A stretch of 64,000 nucleotides of DNA from an uncultured Croceicoccus sp. (GTDB lineage Bacteria; Pseudomonadota; Alphaproteobacteria; Sphingomonadales; Sphingomonadaceae). Position 1 is the stretch's first letter. The number at the start of each line of letters is the position of its first letter. The position numbers and the translations under genes were made by a program. Below, in pieces: positions 19,647 through 30,772 of the stretch. The notes under the pieces are model-generated. The model worked only from the letters and a program-made list of their open reading frames with translations, was not told the DNA's origin and did not search any database. The DNA lies in contig NZ_CANMCP010000006.1 in assembly GCF_947496385.1 (NCBI RefSeq), positions 1 through 64,000 on the forward strand, in the 5' to 3' direction.

Positions 19647-21745
19647 GTGATTTTCTGCTCGAACTCAGGTGCGAGGAAATTCCCGCCCGGATGCAGGCCG
19701 GCGCCCGCCGCGACCTCGAACGTTTGTTTCGCGCCGAAATGGACGGCGCCGGTGTCTCCCATGGCGCGGTGACCGTGTGGTCCACGCCGCGGCGTCTCGC
19801 GCTGATCGCGCGGGACTTGCCGGTCGAAACGCAGGCCGTCTCCGAAGAGGCGAAAGGTCCGCCCGAGGGCGCGCCCGATGCCGCCATCGACGGGTTCTGC
19901 CGCAAGAATGGCGTGAGCCGCGACGATCTCGAACTGCGTGAGGTGAAAGGCCGCAAGACCTGGTTCGCGGTGCGCGACATTCCGGGCCGGGCCGTCGCCG
20001 ACGTGCTGGCCGAGGCGATTCCGGCGATCATCCGCGCGTTTCCCTGGCCCAAATCCATGCGCTGGGGCGCGGCGTCGCTTTCCACCGAAAGCCTGCGCTG
20101 TGTCCGGCCGTTGTCGGGAATCGTCGCCATTCTGGGCGAGGATCTGGTGCCGTGTGACGTCGAGGGCATCGCCAGCGGTTTTGCCACCAAGGGTCATCGT
20201 TTCCATCACGACGGCCCCATCACCATCGGCGGCGCGGACGATTATGCGGGCAAGCTTCGCGCATGCCACGTCATCGTCGACCACGAGGAACGCGAGGCAA
20301 TCATCCGCCAACGCGCGCAGCAGGCCGCATCGGACGCGGGCCTCACGCTGGTCGAGGATGAGGGGCTGGTCGTCGAGAATGCTGGACTGACCGAATGGCC
20401 GGTGCCGTTGCTCGGCCGGTTCGACGCGGAATTCCTCGCGGTGCCGCCCGAGGTCATTCAGCTCACCGCCCGCACGAATCAGAAATATTTCGTGTGCGAG
20501 GAGGGCGGCACGCTCGCCAATGCATTCGTGTGCACCGCGAATATCGAGGCGGCCGACAATGGCGCCGCGATCACCGACGGCAATCGCAAGGTTCTGGCCG
20601 CGCGGCTGTCGGACGCACGTTTCTTCTGGGATCAGGATCGGAAAAAGACGCTCGCCGAACATGCCGAGGGGCTGGGGCGCATCACCTTCCACGAAAAACT
20701 CGGCACCGTCGCGGACAAGGTGGAGCGGGTGGCGACGCTCGCCCGCTGGCTCGTGACCGAGGGTATCGTGAAGGATGCCGACCCGGACGAGGCGGAGCAG
20801 GCCGCGCGGCTGGCCAAGGCCGACCTGGTTACCGAAATGGTCGGCGAATTCCCGGAATTACAGGGTCTTATGGGCGGATATTACGCCCGCGCCGAAGGTT
20901 TGAACGACCGCGTCGCCGATGCCATCCGCGATCATTACAAGCCGGCGGGGCAGGGGGACGAGGTGCCCACGGCGCCGGTGACGGTGGCGGTCGCGCTGGC
21001 GGATAAGCTCGATAATCTGCGCAGCTTTTTCGAGATTGACGAGAAGCCGACCGGTTCGAAGGATCCCTTCGCCTTGCGGCGGGCCGCACTCGGCGTGGTC
21101 AGGATCGTGACGGAAAACGGGCTTCGGCTCGGCATTGCGTCGGGCGAGCTGCTCGATTTCTTCGCCGACCGATTGAAGGTGCAGCAGCGCGAGGCCGGCG
21201 TTCGCCACGATCTGATCGACGCCGTCTTCTCGCTCGGGAACGAAGACGACCTTGTACGACTTCTATCTCGCGTGAACGCATTGCAAACATATATGGGTAG
21301 CGAGGATGGGCAAAACCTGCTCGCCGCCTACAAGCGCGCCGCGAACATCCTGAAGAAGGAAGGGTTCGAGGCTCCCGAAAACCGCACCGCGCGAACGGGG
21401 GAGGAAGATCCGCTGGCGCTGGTCGACGATCCCGATCTCGGCCCGATCGTCGCCGAACGCGCCCGCGAAAAGCAGGAGCCGTCCTACGAGCGTGAGCCGG
21501 CGGAGCAGGCGCTTGCCGATGCGCTCGACACCGCCGAACCGAAGGCCGAGACCGCCATCGCGCACGAAGATTTCGAAAGCGCGATGGATGCGCTGGCCTC
21601 GCTGCGGGCGCCGATCGACGCGTTCTTCGACAGCGTGACGGTGAATGACGACGATCCGGCAAAGCGGCAGGCACGATTGACCCTTCTGGACAGGTTTCGT
21701 GCTGCGGTGCACAAGGTTGCAGACTTTTCGCGGATTGAGGGATAG
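19643..21745 (+). CDS. glyS: glycyl-tRNA synthetase beta subunit
   Basis: 700 aa. The beta subunit binds tRNA-Gly and is required with GlyQ. It begins [17 protein letters not shown] and includes RTNQKYFVC, the HD-like region [36 protein letters not shown] and a C-terminal anticodon-binding DALR-type helix bundle ending about residue 695. ATG 19643 overlaps the glyQ stop; the frame is open upstream inside glyQ but is not coding. The 92-nt gap to ppdK has no strong terminator, so all three may be co-transcribed. Confidence 0.98.
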   Translation: MSDFLLELRCEEIPARMQAGARRDLERLFRAEMDGAGVSHGAVTVWSTPRRLALIARDLPVETQAVSEEAKGPPEGAPDAAIDGFCRKNGVSRDDLELREVKGRKTWFAVRDIPGRAVADVLAEAIPAIIRAFPWPKSMRWGAASLSTESLRCVRPLSGIVAILGEDLVPCDVEGIASGFATKGHRFHHDGPITIGGADDYAGKLRACHVIVDHEEREAIIRQRAQQAASDAGLTLVEDEGLVVENAGLTEWPVPLLGRFDAEFLAVPPEVIQLTARTNQKYFVCEEGGTLANAFVCTANIEAADNGAAITDGNRKVLAARLSDARFFWDQDRKKTLAEHAEGLGRITFHEKLGTVADKVERVATLARWLVTEGIVKDADPDEAEQAARLAKADLVTEMVGEFPELQGLMGGYYARAEGLNDRVADAIRDHYKPAGQGDEVPTAPVTVAVALADKLDNLRSFFEIDEKPTGSKDPFALRRAALGVVRIVTENGLRLGIASGELLDFFADRLKVQQREAGVRHDLIDAVFSLGNEDDLVRLLSRVNALQTYMGSEDGQNLLAAYKRAANILKKEGFEAPENRTARTGEEDPLALVDDPDLGPIVAERAREKQEPSYEREPAEQALADALDTAEPKAETAIAHEDFESAMDALASLRAPIDAFFDSVTVNDDDPAKRQARLTLLDRFRAAVHKVADFSRIEG

Positions 21746-21837
21746 TAAGGTGCAAGGGTCACAATCGGACAACGATTGAACGCGAGATGCGAAAATGTTC
21801 GCGGTCGCGGAACGATAATTTTGGGGGCACAGGCTAT

Positions 21838-24501
21838 ATGACGCAATATGTCTACACCTTTGGTGGGGGCGCCGTTTCCGATGATCCGCGCGCGCGGGAC
21901 AAGACGATCACCGGCGGCAAGGGCGCGAATCTCGCGGAGATGGCATCCATCGGCCTGCCGGTTCCGCCCGGTTTCACCATCACGACCGAGATGTGCATCA
22001 AATACCTGGCCGAGGGTGCGAATTTTTCCGACGAATTGCGGGCCAATGTCGCAGACGCGCTGAATCATATCGAGCGGACGGTCGAAAAATCCTTCGGCGA
22101 TGCGCAGGATCCGCTGCTCGTTTCGGTGCGGTCGGGCGCGCGCGTTTCGATGCCGGGGATGATGGACACGGTCCTCAATCTCGGACTCAACGACGAAACG
22201 GTCGTCGGGCTGGCCGCGATTTCGGGTGACGAGCGATTCGCCTGGGACAGCTACCGCCGCTTCATCCAGATGTATTCCGACGTCGTGCTCGGCCTCGACC
22301 ATGGCCTGTTCGAGGAAGCGCTCGAAATCGCGAAGGAAGACAAGGGCTTTCTCAACGATATCGAGATGGCAGCCGAAGACTGGAAAGCGCTCGTCTCGCA
22401 ATACAAGGCGATTGCCGAGCGCGAGCTGGGCCGGCCGTTCCCGATGGATGTGCACGAACAATTGTGGGGCGCCATTGCCGCCGTGTTCGGAAGCTGGGAT
22501 GCGGAGCGCGCCAAAATCTATCGCCGGATCAATGGCATATCGTCCGAATGGGGCACCGCCGTCAACGTGCAGGCCATGGTGTTCGGCAACATGGGCGACA
22601 CCAGCGCCACCGGCGTTGCCTTCACCCGCGACCCCGCCACCGGCGAACGCAATTATTACGGCGAATGGCTCGTCAATGCGCAGGGGGAGGATGTCGTCGC
22701 CGGCATTCGCACGCCGCAATATCTGACGAAATCGGCGCGCGAGAGCGCGGGCGCCACGCTCCCCTCGATGGAGGAGGCGATGCCCGATGCCTATGGCGAG
22801 CTGGAACGCGTGTTCGCGCTGCTCGAAAACCATTATCGCGACATGCAGGACATCGAATTCACGGTGCAGCAGGGCAAGCTGTGGATGTTGCAGACCCGCA
22901 CCGGCAAGCGGACCGCGCGCGCCGCGTTGAAGATGGCGGTCGACATGGTGAACGAGGGGCTGATCGATCAGTCCGATGCCGTGCGCCGCATCGATCCGAT
23001 GGCGCTCGATCAGCTTCTGCACCCCACGCTCGACCCCGACGCGCCGCGCGACGTGCTGACCACCGGGTTGCCCGCGTCGCCGGGCGCGGCATCGGGCAAG
23101 GTGGTGTTCGATGCCGATACGGCGGAAACCATGGCGAGCCGCGGCGAGGATGTCGTGCTCGTCCGCGTGGAAACCAGCCCGGAGGATATTCACGGGATGC
23201 ACGCGGCCAAGGGCATCCTGACCGCGCGCGGCGGCATGACCAGCCACGCGGCCGTCGTGGCGCGCGGCATGGGCCGCCCGTGCGTATCGGGCGCGTCGGC
23301 GCTGTCCATCGACCGTCAGACGAAGGTCGCCCGCATCAATGGCGAGGAATTGAAGGAAGGCGATATCATCACGCTCGACGGGGCGAACGGGCAGGTGATG
23401 AAGGGCGCGGTCCCGACGATCGAGCCGGAGCTGGTCGGCGATTTCGCCACCTTGATGGAGTGGGCCGACACGATGCGCCGCATGAAGGTGCGCGCGAATG
23501 CCGAAACGCCGGAGGACTGCCGCATGGCGCGGCAGTTCGGCGCCGAGGGCATCGGCCTTTGCCGGACCGAGCACATGTTCTTCGACGCCGCGAGGATCAG
23601 CCTCGTGCGGCAGATGATCCTGGCCGAGGACGAGGCCGGACGGCGCAAGGCGCTCGACCAGCTGCTCCCCGAACAGCGCAGCGATTTCGTCTCCATCTTT
23701 ACCGAGATGGCGGGGCTACCCGTGACGATCCGCCTGCTCGATCCGCCGCTGCACGAATTTCTGCCCACGCGGGACGAGGAATTCGACGATCTGGCGAATG
23801 CGACCGGATATGGCGCCGATCACCTCAAGCGGCGTGCGGGCGAATTGCACGAGGCGAACCCGATGCTGGGCCACCGCGGTTGCAGGCTCGGCATTACGTT
23901 TCCCGAAATCTACGAGATGCAGGTCCGCGCCATATTCGAGGCGGCGCTTGCCGTTGCGGAGGATAGCGGCGAGGCGCCATTGCCCGAAATCATGATCCCG
24001 CTGGTCGCGACGCGGCGCGAATTGCAGATCCTCAAAACGCTGACCGACCGCGTGGCCAAAACCGTGTTCGAGGAAAAAGGCCAGACCATCGACTACCTCG
24101 TCGGCACGATGATCGAATTGCCGCGGGCCGCCCTGATGGCGGGCGAAATCGCGAAGGAGGGTGAATTCTTCTCCTTCGGCACCAACGATCTGACGCAGAC
24201 GACGCTGGGCGTGTCGCGGGACGATGCCTCGCGCTTCCTTGGCCCCTATGTCGACCGGGGCATCTACCCGCGCGATCCTTTCGTCAGCCTCGATATCGAA
24301 GGGGTGGGGCAGCTTGTCGAACTCGCCGCCGAACGCGGGCGGGCGCAGCGTGCCGGTATCAAGCTCGGCATTTGCGGCGAACACGGCGGCGACCCTGCCT
24401 CCATCGCGTTTTGCGAGAAGCAGCGGCTCGATTACGTGTCGGCCTCGCCCTATCGCGTGCCGATCGCGCGGCTTGCGGCGGCGCAGGCGGCGCTGAGCTG
24501 A
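21838..24501 (+). CDS. ppdK: pyruvate, phosphate dikinase
   Basis: 887 aa. It interconverts pyruvate + ATP + Pi and phosphoenolpyruvate + AMP + PPi, linking glycolysis and gluconeogenesis. The ATP-grasp domain is N-terminal (GGKGANLAEM; SVRSGARVSMPGMMDT). The swivelling phosphohistidine domain has GGMTSHAAVVARGMG with catalytic His470. The C-terminal TIM barrel carries GLCRTEHMFF, GHRGCRLG, SFGTNDLTQTTLG and GICGEHGG. Start ATG 21838 matches the family N-terminus (MTQYVYTFGGG) and has a G-rich site upstream. The stop lies one base from the convergent methyltransferase stop. Confidence 0.98.
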   Translation: MTQYVYTFGGGAVSDDPRARDKTITGGKGANLAEMASIGLPVPPGFTITTEMCIKYLAEGANFSDELRANVADALNHIERTVEKSFGDAQDPLLVSVRSGARVSMPGMMDTVLNLGLNDETVVGLAAISGDERFAWDSYRRFIQMYSDVVLGLDHGLFEEALEIAKEDKGFLNDIEMAAEDWKALVSQYKAIAERELGRPFPMDVHEQLWGAIAAVFGSWDAERAKIYRRINGISSEWGTAVNVQAMVFGNMGDTSATGVAFTRDPATGERNYYGEWLVNAQGEDVVAGIRTPQYLTKSARESAGATLPSMEEAMPDAYGELERVFALLENHYRDMQDIEFTVQQGKLWMLQTRTGKRTARAALKMAVDMVNEGLIDQSDAVRRIDPMALDQLLHPTLDPDAPRDVLTTGLPASPGAASGKVVFDADTAETMASRGEDVVLVRVETSPEDIHGMHAAKGILTARGGMTSHAAVVARGMGRPCVSGASALSIDRQTKVARINGEELKEGDIITLDGANGQVMKGAVPTIEPELVGDFATLMEWADTMRRMKVRANAETPEDCRMARQFGAEGIGLCRTEHMFFDAARISLVRQMILAEDEAGRRKALDQLLPEQRSDFVSIFTEMAGLPVTIRLLDPPLHEFLPTRDEEFDDLANATGYGADHLKRRAGELHEANPMLGHRGCRLGITFPEIYEMQVRAIFEAALAVAEDSGEAPLPEIMIPLVATRRELQILKTLTDRVAKTVFEEKGQTIDYLVGTMIELPRAALMAGEIAKEGEFFSFGTNDLTQTTLGVSRDDASRFLGPYVDRGIYPRDPFVSLDIEGVGQLVELAAERGRAQRAGIKLGICGEHGGDPASIAFCEKQRLDYVSASPYRVPIARLAAAQAALS

Positions 24502-24502
24502 C

Positions 24503-25315
24503 CTATTGCGGCGTGGGGGAGCGCGCCCCGGCCTGCGGTGCCGCGCTCCATCCGCTTAGCGTCACGATCTCGAACCGTTCGCGGATCTTGCCGCTGTCGT
24601 CGGCATGTTCGGCGAACGCATCCCGGGCCCGTAGCAACGCTGCCTTCCCCAGCGGCGGCCCCGCATTGCGCAGGACATTGCCCGCGGCCTGCGCCCGGAG
24701 ATCGCCAACCAGCTGATCGAGCGAATCGAACGCAACCTCGAAGTGCCAGCCATCGACAACCGGGCTTTCGAAGCCCAAGCGGTTCATCAATTGCCCCGCG
24801 GCGCGTACGTCCACCTGCGGATGGATGCGCGGGGCCGGGCGGTCGGCGTCGGCCGCGACCATCGCCTCGCGCAAGACCGGCAGGCTCCCCGCGCCAAGAA
24901 AACTCCCGATCATCAACCCGCCCGCATGCAACGCCCGCCGCATCAGGATCAGCGCGCCGGGCAGATCATTCACCGTATCGAGCAGCCCAAGCGACACGAT
25001 AAGATCATAGGGCCCGCCGGGAAGGGGGCGTTCCTCGTCGAGGTGCATATCGGCGAGGCCCGGCGCCGGGTCGGCGCGCGTGATCTGTGTGCCCCGCGCG
25101 GCAAGATCATCGGAGAGGTTGCCCGTCGTGTCGCCGATGACGAGAGCCTTGCCGAAATCGCCGCGGACGAAACCGATCCTGTCGATCGCGTCTGCCGCCA
25201 TCTCGCGCGCGATCGCCTGTGCGACGGGGCCATTCTGGCCAAGCCGGGCCATGCGTTGGCGGGCAGCGATGCGGCGTGATGGCGCGAAGATGCGGGGAGG
25301 GGCGTTGTCGGTCAT
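24503..25315 (-). CDS. SAM-dependent methyltransferase (BioC/NDUFAF5-like)
   Basis: 270 aa class I methyltransferase fold. A motif I-like segment FGKALVIGDTTGNLSDDL is followed by an acidic end of strand 2, YDLIVSLGLLDTVNDLPGAL (motif II) and RALHAGGLMIGSFLGAGSL (post-motif). The layout, including N-terminal FAPSRRIAARQRMARLG, resembles the proteobacterial relatives of the mitochondrial complex I assembly factor NDUFAF5; the reaction here is unknown. ATG 25315 was chosen from family length; the frame is open 90 codons further into the comF region. It is divergent from comF. Confidence 0.8.
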   Translation of the reverse strand: MTDNAPPRIFAPSRRIAARQRMARLGQNGPVAQAIAREMAADAIDRIGFVRGDFGKALVIGDTTGNLSDDLAARGTQITRADPAPGLADMHLDEERPLPGGPYDLIVSLGLLDTVNDLPGALILMRRALHAGGLMIGSFLGAGSLPVLREAMVAADADRPAPRIHPQVDVRAAGQLMNRLGFESPVVDGWHFEVAFDSLDQLVGDLRAQAAGNVLRNAGPPLGKAALLRARDAFAEHADDSGKIRERFEIVTLSGWSAAPQAGARSPTPQ

Positions 25316-25388
25316 GGGTGCGTCCTGCCCGCTTGGCGCGGTTCTGACAAGCTTGCCCAATGGCGTCGCGGCGGGCAGGATGGGGCGC

Positions 25389-26138
25389 ATGTCGCTGCAC
25401 CAGATCATCGCCCCGATCATTGATTTTGCGTATCCTCCACGCTGCCCGGCATGCGGCGATCCGGTCGATGGCGGCGGGTTTGGGACGGTCGATGCGCTTT
25501 GCCCGGACTGTTTCGGGATGGTGGAACGGCCCGGTTCGCCAGCCTGCGCGACGTGCCAATACCCATTTTCGGAAAACACCCTCGGCAATGAGGCCCAATG
25601 CGCCGCATGCCTGCACGACCCGCCCGAACATGACGGGATGACCGCGGCGACGTTTTACGGTCCCGTTTCGAAGGATCTCATCCTTTCGCTCAAATATGGG
25701 GGGCGGATGGCGCTTGCCGATATGCTGGGGCGTCAGATCGCGGCGCGTCTGCCCGATTTTTCGCGCGATACGATCATCGTGCCGGTGCCGCTGCATCGCT
25801 GGCGCCTGTGGAAACGCGGTTATAATCAGGCTGCGCTCCTCGGTCGTGCGATCGCGCGGGGCAAAACGCTCTCGCTCGTGCCCGATGCGCTGGAACGGGT
25901 GCGGCGCACGACGCCGCTCGGCGGGATGGACGCGGCACAGCGCCGCGCCATGGTCGCAGGCTCGATCCGGGCGAGCCCGCGCCACGCCGCATCGCTTGCG
26001 AATCGCGCGGTGATCCTGGTCGACGACGTGTACACCACCGGCGCGACGACCGGTGAATGCGTCAGGGTCTTGAAAGCCGCGGGGGCCGGGGCGGTCCATG
26101 TGGCCTGTTATGCGCGGACACGATCGGGCGAGGGGTGA
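25389..26138 (+). CDS. comF: ComF family phosphoribosyltransferase-like protein
   Basis: 249 aa. An N-terminal double zinc-finger has four Cys pairs (CPACGDP, CPDC, CATC, CAAC). The PRTase core has [21 protein letters not shown] and the PRPP loop [16 protein letters not shown]. In naturally competent bacteria ComF acts in DNA uptake; in others its role is less clear. ATG 25389 (MSLHQIIAP) is used, though ATG 25380 is three codons upstream. It is monocistronic and followed by a strong terminator. Confidence 0.92.
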   Translation: MSLHQIIAPIIDFAYPPRCPACGDPVDGGGFGTVDALCPDCFGMVERPGSPACATCQYPFSENTLGNEAQCAACLHDPPEHDGMTAATFYGPVSKDLILSLKYGGRMALADMLGRQIAARLPDFSRDTIIVPVPLHRWRLWKRGYNQAALLGRAIARGKTLSLVPDALERVRRTTPLGGMDAAQRRAMVAGSIRASPRHAASLANRAVILVDDVYTTGATTGECVRVLKAAGAGAVHVACYARTRSGEG

Positions 26139-26148
26139 ACCCACGAAA

Positions 26149-26180
26149 AACGCCCGGAACCGAAACGGCTCCGGGCGTTT
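26149..26180 (+). terminator. intrinsic terminator after comF
   Basis: AACGCCCGGA (26149-26158) pairs with TCCGGGCGTT (26170-26179) around an 11-nt loop, preceded by an A-run (26146-26150) and followed by a short T-run. It begins 10 nt after the comF stop. Confidence 0.85.
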
Positions 26181-26443
26181 ACGTGACGATGATCTCATTC
26201 CGGCTTCGAGGGATTTTATCCCGAGCCTGTCACAAGATCTTCACCCTGGCAGATCCCCCCGAACCTGCCATTTTCCCTGAACCCGCCGAAGCGGACTGGC
26301 TCCCTCAAGCCATGGTCATCTTGTGTGGTTGCAACACATTTGAAAAGGGGGCAGGCGCACAGGCACAGGAATATGAGTCTTCACTGTGGCCACTACGCAA
26401 CAGTGCGACTTCACCGCCCATGACGCAGAATACGGAGCCATCC
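26181..26443 (+). other. hisI upstream region, no gene identified
   Basis: About 263 nt between the comF terminator and hisI. The hisI frame is open through it, but the translated product has no recognisable domain and lacks a good start, so I do not call it coding. It contains ATG 26420, an alternative hisI start lacking a clear ribosome site. It also has a small inverted repeat (TGTGT...ACACA near 26321-26337). No convincing -35/-10 pair or riboswitch was found. Confidence 0.4.
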
Positions 26444-26806
26444 ATGCCCTCGATCGAGACGACCCCGCGATTTGAACCGCGTTTCAATGCCGATGGCCTG
26501 ATTACCGCGGTGTGTGTCGATGCGAGCGATAACGCGGTGCTGATGGTGGCGCATATGAATGCAGAGGCGCTGCGGCTCACGCGGGAGACGGGCTTTGCGC
26601 ATTTCTGGTCGCGTTCGCGCAAATCGCTGTGGAAGAAGGGCGAGACGTCCGGCCATACGCTTCGCCTTGTCGACATGCTCGTCGATTGCGATCAGGATTG
26701 CCTGGTGCTGCGCGTCGATGCGGCGGGGCCGGCATGCCACACCAACGCGCGGAGCTGTTTCTATCGCCGGGTGACCGACGACGGGCTGGAACCCGTCGCG
26801 GTGTGA
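26444..26806 (+). CDS. hisI: phosphoribosyl-AMP cyclohydrolase
   Basis: 120 aa single-function HisI (third step of histidine synthesis, opening the adenine ring of PR-AMP). Metal-binding motif [12 protein letters not shown], Cys/His of [12 protein letters not shown] and the active-site stretch [16 protein letters not shown] are present. ATG 26444 has GGAG six nt upstream; ATG 26420 would add eight residues. No HisE domain is fused and no other his genes are adjacent, so it is detached from the main his operon. Confidence 0.95.
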   Translation: MPSIETTPRFEPRFNADGLITAVCVDASDNAVLMVAHMNAEALRLTRETGFAHFWSRSRKSLWKKGETSGHTLRLVDMLVDCDQDCLVLRVDAAGPACHTNARSCFYRRVTDDGLEPVAV

Positions 26807-26821
26807 ACCGGGCCGCCAGGC

Positions 26822-27745
26822 TTATGCCTCGGTCGGCAGAAAGTCGGGGACGGACAGATAACGCTCGCCCGTGTCGTAATTGAAACCGAGAACGCGCGTG
26901 CCCGCATCCATTTCGGGCAGCTTCTTGGCAATGGCGGCGAGCGTGGCGCCCGAACTCAGACCGACGAGCAACCCTTCTACGCTGGCGCACTGGCGCGCCA
27001 TGTCCTTTGCCGTGTCCGCGTCCACCTGGATCGCGCCGTCGATCGCGCGGGTGTGCAGATTGTTCGGAATGAAGCCGGCACCGATCCCCTGCAACGGGTG
27101 GGGGCCGGGCTGTCCGCCCGAAATCACGGGGGAAAGCGCAGGCTCGACGGCATAGGTCTTCATATTGGGCCAATGCTTCTTCAACTCCTCGGCACAGCCG
27201 GTGATATGGCCGCCCGTTCCCACGCCCGTGATCATCGCATCGATCGGCGTGTCGGCAAAATCGGTCAGGATTTCCTGCGACGTGGTGCGAACGTGCACAT
27301 CGACATTGGCGGGATTGTCGAACTGCTGCGGCATCCATGCGCCTTCGGTTTCCTCCACCAGCTCGCGGGCGCGTTCGATGGCACCTTTCATGCCGCCCTC
27401 CTTCGCGGTGAGGTCGAAGCTCGCCCCATAGGCCAGCATCAGACGGCGCCGCTCGATCGACATCGATTCCGGCATGACGAGCACCAACTTGTAGCCCTTG
27501 ACCGCCGCGACCATGGCAAGGCCGACGCCGGTGTTGCCCGACGTGGGTTCGATGATGGTGCCCCCCGGCTTCAACGTGCCCTCGGCCTCCGCCGCCTCGA
27601 CCATGGCGAGCGCGATGCGATCCTTGATCGATCCGCCGGGGTTGGCGCGTTCGGATTTCACCCAGACCTCGTGATCGGGGAAAAGCCGCGACAGGCGGAT
27701 ATGCGGGGTATTGCCGATGGTTTCGAGGACGCTGTTGGCCTTCAT
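26822..27745 (-). CDS. cysK: cysteine synthase A
   Basis: 307 aa PLP enzyme that makes cysteine from O-acetylserine and sulfide. PLP Lys41 lies in PGGSIKDR, the substrate loop is PTSGNTG, the phosphate loop is [10 protein letters not shown] and the PLP-ring Ser region is VGLSSGAT. Length matches the family. ATG 27745 has AAAGGAG nearby. It is the third gene after a beta-carbonic anhydrase and an MFS transporter on the same strand; the 28-nt gap suggests one operon. Confidence 0.96.
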   Translation of the reverse strand: MKANSVLETIGNTPHIRLSRLFPDHEVWVKSERANPGGSIKDRIALAMVEAAEAEGTLKPGGTIIEPTSGNTGVGLAMVAAVKGYKLVLVMPESMSIERRRLMLAYGASFDLTAKEGGMKGAIERARELVEETEGAWMPQQFDNPANVDVHVRTTSQEILTDFADTPIDAMITGVGTGGHITGCAEELKKHWPNMKTYAVEPALSPVISGGQPGPHPLQGIGAGFIPNNLHTRAIDGAIQVDADTAKDMARQCASVEGLLVGLSSGATLAAIAKKLPEMDAGTRVLGFNYDTGERYLSVPDFLPTEA

Positions 27746-27773
27746 GGCGGCTCCTTTCAGGATGGTATGCTTT

Positions 27774-29057
27774 TTATTCGCGATATGCAGGAGCAAAGGT
27801 CCGCGCGTTCTTTAGTTCCGGGAAAGCCATCGCCCAGATCAGCGTGACCAGCACCGCGCCCGCCCCGCCGAAGATCACCGCCCCCGTCGCGCCGAGGAAC
27901 GCCGCGGCGACGCCGGACTGCAATTCGCCCAGCTCGTTCGAGGCCGATATGGCCAGTCCGGAAATCGACGAGACCCGCCCGCGCATGGCATCGGGTGTGT
28001 TGAGCTGCACGAGCGAGTTGCGCACGAAAACCGAGATCATGTCCGCCGCGCCCAGCGCGACAAGCAGGACGAGGCTAAAAGCCAGAGAGCGGCTGAACCC
28101 GAAGATCGCGGTGGCAAGGCCGTACGCGCCCACGGCCCAGAGCATCTTCACGCCAACGTTCCGCTCCATCGGCCGAACCGATAGCCAGAGCGCAACCACG
28201 CCCGCCCCGAGCGCAGGCGCCGCCCGCATCCAGCCCAGCCCCTCCGGCCCGACGCGAAGGATATCGCGCGCGAACACGGGCAGAAGCGCCGTCACCCCGC
28301 CCAGCAGCACCGCAAACAGGTCGAGCGATATCGCGCCCAGCAGAAACCTGTCATGCCAGACGAAACGCAACCCGTCGCGCACCTGCCGCCAGGGGTGGAC
28401 CGTCCGGTCGACATCCGGCTTCCGCAACGGTTTGATCATCAACACGAGCGCCGCGCCAAGCGCCAGAAGCCCCACCGACACGATATAGGGGAGGGAGGGA
28501 AATATGGCATAGAGCAGCCCGCCCGCCGCGGGGCCCAGCACCGATGCGAATTGCCAGGCGATCGAATTCATCGCGATCGCGCGCGGGATCATGGCCGCCG
28601 GCACGATATTCGGCGCCAGAGAATTGAGCGCCGGCCCCAGGAATATGCGCGCCACCCCGTGCAGCGCGGCGAGCGCGAACAGCAGCGGCAGCGAGAGAAC
28701 CTCCAACCACGTCGCCAGCCCCAGTCCGGCCGCGACCAGCATGTCGATTCCCATCGACAGGGCCGCGACCCGGCGCCGGTCGAACCGATCCGCGGCAAGC
28801 CCCGCGACGGGCGTGAGCACGAAGAGCGGCACGAACTGCACCAGGCCCAGAATGCCGAGTTGAAACGCCGCGACGGACCGGCTCATCCCGTAATCGGACC
28901 GGGCGATGTCGTACACCTGCCAGCCGAGGACGACCACCATCGACAGCGTGGCGATCACGCCGGAAAACCGGCAGATCCAGAAAAGCCGGTAATCGCGGAT
29001 CTGATAAGGGTGACGCGGCGCCGGCGCCGTCGCGTCACCCGATGCTTCGTCTTGCAT
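27774..29057 (-). CDS. MFS transporter (EntS-like exporter subfamily)
   Basis: 427 aa with about twelve membrane helices. The loop between helices 2 and 3 has [14 protein letters not shown], the MFS motif-A equivalent, and [10 protein letters not shown] occurs in the second half, the pattern of the EntS/enterobactin-exporter-like group. The substrate cannot be told. ATG 29057 shares one nucleotide with the carbonic anhydrase stop (TGATG), and cysK follows, so it belongs to that operon. Confidence 0.85.
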   Translation of the reverse strand: MQDEASGDATAPAPRHPYQIRDYRLFWICRFSGVIATLSMVVVLGWQVYDIARSDYGMSRSVAAFQLGILGLVQFVPLFVLTPVAGLAADRFDRRRVAALSMGIDMLVAAGLGLATWLEVLSLPLLFALAALHGVARIFLGPALNSLAPNIVPAAMIPRAIAMNSIAWQFASVLGPAAGGLLYAIFPSLPYIVSVGLLALGAALVLMIKPLRKPDVDRTVHPWRQVRDGLRFVWHDRFLLGAISLDLFAVLLGGVTALLPVFARDILRVGPEGLGWMRAAPALGAGVVALWLSVRPMERNVGVKMLWAVGAYGLATAIFGFSRSLAFSLVLLVALGAADMISVFVRNSLVQLNTPDAMRGRVSSISGLAISASNELGELQSGVAAAFLGATGAVIFGGAGAVLVTLIWAMAFPELKNARTFAPAYRE

Positions 29058-29731
29058 CAGAAGCTGGGTTTGAACTCGTCGCTCTCTTCGTCGAGCCAGT
29101 GCAGGATGCCGTCCGAGATGGCAAAGAATGCACCGCGCAGGCGCAGGCGCGGCTTGCCGTCGCGGATCTCGCCCTCACGTTCCTGCACAAAGGGGAAGGT
29201 GCGCAGATTGGCGAGGCTGACCCGCACACCGGCCAGTTCCATTTCGCGTTCCGCCATGCGGCCTTCGGTGCCGCAACGTGCGGCGACCTCGTCGCGCGCT
29301 TCGTCGAGAAGCCGGATCCAGTCGGCGACGAAACCGCCCTTGCCGGGTTCGGCCCCCTGCATCGACTGGCTCAGCGCGGCCTTGCAACCGCCGCACATGC
29401 CGTGGCCCATCACCACGACTTCCTCGACTTCCAAAACCTGCACCGCGAATTCCAGTGCGGCGGACACGCCATGCTGTCCGGGCGTGGTCTCGAACGGAGG
29501 GACCATCGCGGCGACATTGCGCACCACGAAGATTTCGCCGGGATCGACGTCGAACACCTGCGCCGGATCGACCCGGCTGTCGGAGCAGGCGATGATCATC
29601 ACCTTGGGCGACTGACCCTCGCTCAACGTGCGCCAGCGTTCATGCTGCGGGTGCCAGTTCTTTTCACGGAAGCGGCGATAGCCTTCGTTGAGGTGGGCCA
29701 GGGCGTCGGAGTGATGGGTCGATTCGGTCAT
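29057..29731 (-). CDS. beta-class carbonic anhydrase
   Basis: 224 aa. The zinc ligands Cys49, His110 and Cys113 are visible in ACSDSRVDP and MGHGMCGGC, with the Asp51-Arg53 dyad. It interconverts CO2 and bicarbonate. ATG 29731 is the first Met consistent with family length. It is divergent from lipA with only 47 nt between start codons, so the two promoters overlap. It heads the carbonic anhydrase-MFS-cysK operon. Confidence 0.96.
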   Translation of the reverse strand: MTESTHHSDALAHLNEGYRRFREKNWHPQHERWRTLSEGQSPKVMIIACSDSRVDPAQVFDVDPGEIFVVRNVAAMVPPFETTPGQHGVSAALEFAVQVLEVEEVVVMGHGMCGGCKAALSQSMQGAEPGKGGFVADWIRLLDEARDEVAARCGTEGRMAEREMELAGVRVSLANLRTFPFVQEREGEIRDGKPRLRLRGAFFAISDGILHWLDEESDEFKPSF

Positions 29732-29778
29732 GGCAATAGCTTTGCCGTGTAGCATTGCGCGTGGCAAGCGGGACGACT

Positions 29779-30765
29779 ATGTGGGCGGACATGGACGACA
29801 TCGCAGCAAATTCCGACCTCTCGCCGCAGCAGCTCGAACGCCGGCGCAAGCCCGACTGGATCCGGGTGAAGGCGCCCACGAGCAAGGGCTATGCCGAAAC
29901 GCGCAAGCTCATGCGCGATCTCAAGCTCAACACCGTGTGCGAGGAAGCGGCCTGTCCCAATATCGGCGAATGCTGGACGAAAAAACACGCCACCGTGATG
30001 ATCCTCGGCGATGTGTGCACGCGGGCGTGCGCGTTCTGTAACGTAAAGACCGGCATGCCGCGCATGGTCGATGCGAGCGAGCCGCAGCATACCGCCGATG
30101 CCGCCGCCGCGCTCGGCCTTGAACATATCGTTATCACCTCGGTCGACCGGGATGACCTGCCCGACGGCGGCGCGGGGCAGTTCGTGAAAGTGATCGAGGC
30201 GCTGCGCCGCACCGCGCCCGACACCACGATCGAAATCCTGACCCCCGATTTCCGCGGCAAGATGAAGGCCGCGATCGCCGCCATCGTCGAGGCCGGCCCG
30301 GACGTGTTCAACCACAATCTGGAAACCGTGCCGCGGCTCTATCCCACGATCCGGCCCGGTGCGCGCTATTACAATTCGCTCCGCCTGCTCGAGGAGGTGA
30401 AGGACCGCAACCCGTCGATCTTCACCAAGTCGGGCATCATGCTGGGACTGGGCGAGGAACGGCTCGAGGTGCATCAGGTCATGGACGACATGCGCAGCGC
30501 CGACATCGATTTCCTCACCATGGGGCAATATCTGCAACCGACGCCGAAACATGCGAAGGTCGTCGATTTCGTCAAGCCGCAGCAGTTCGACGCACTGGGC
30601 GCAATCGCGCGGGCGAAGGGCTTCCTGCAGGTCGCGTCGAGCCCGTTGACGCGGTCGAGCTATCACGCCGGCGACGATTTTGCCGAGATGCGCGCCGCGC
30701 GCGAGGCGAAGCTCGCCAAGGCCGCGACGACGCCGGCGAAAATCCCGGGTCGCAAGGCACGCTGA
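29779..30765 (+). CDS. lipA: lipoyl synthase
   Basis: 328 aa radical-SAM enzyme that inserts two sulfurs into octanoyl-lipoyl domains. The auxiliary cluster Cys are C54, C59 and C65 ([12 protein letters not shown]); the radical SAM Cys are C80, C84 and C87 (CTRACAFC). The conserved C-terminal [11 protein letters not shown] supplies the Ser ligand. ATG 29779 or 29791 are both possible. It is followed eight nt later by a COQ10-like gene. Confidence 0.97.
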   Translation: MWADMDDIAANSDLSPQQLERRRKPDWIRVKAPTSKGYAETRKLMRDLKLNTVCEEAACPNIGECWTKKHATVMILGDVCTRACAFCNVKTGMPRMVDASEPQHTADAAAALGLEHIVITSVDRDDLPDGGAGQFVKVIEALRRTAPDTTIEILTPDFRGKMKAAIAAIVEAGPDVFNHNLETVPRLYPTIRPGARYYNSLRLLEEVKDRNPSIFTKSGIMLGLGEERLEVHQVMDDMRSADIDFLTMGQYLQPTPKHAKVVDFVKPQQFDALGAIARAKGFLQVASSPLTRSSYHAGDDFAEMRAAREAKLAKAATTPAKIPGRKAR

Positions 30766-30772
30766 ACGACCG

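Noticed and set aside
21484-23574. Long open frames antisense to known genes (also near 1486-2442, 9684-11546, 36586-38946, 51333-53525)
   Set aside because: They lie opposite well-recognised genes, have no family similarity, and arise from the GC-rich third codon positions of the true gene.
26156-26179. GGAAC-N15-CGTT inside the comF terminator
   Set aside because: The spacing is one nt short and the match is explained by the symmetry of the terminator hairpin.
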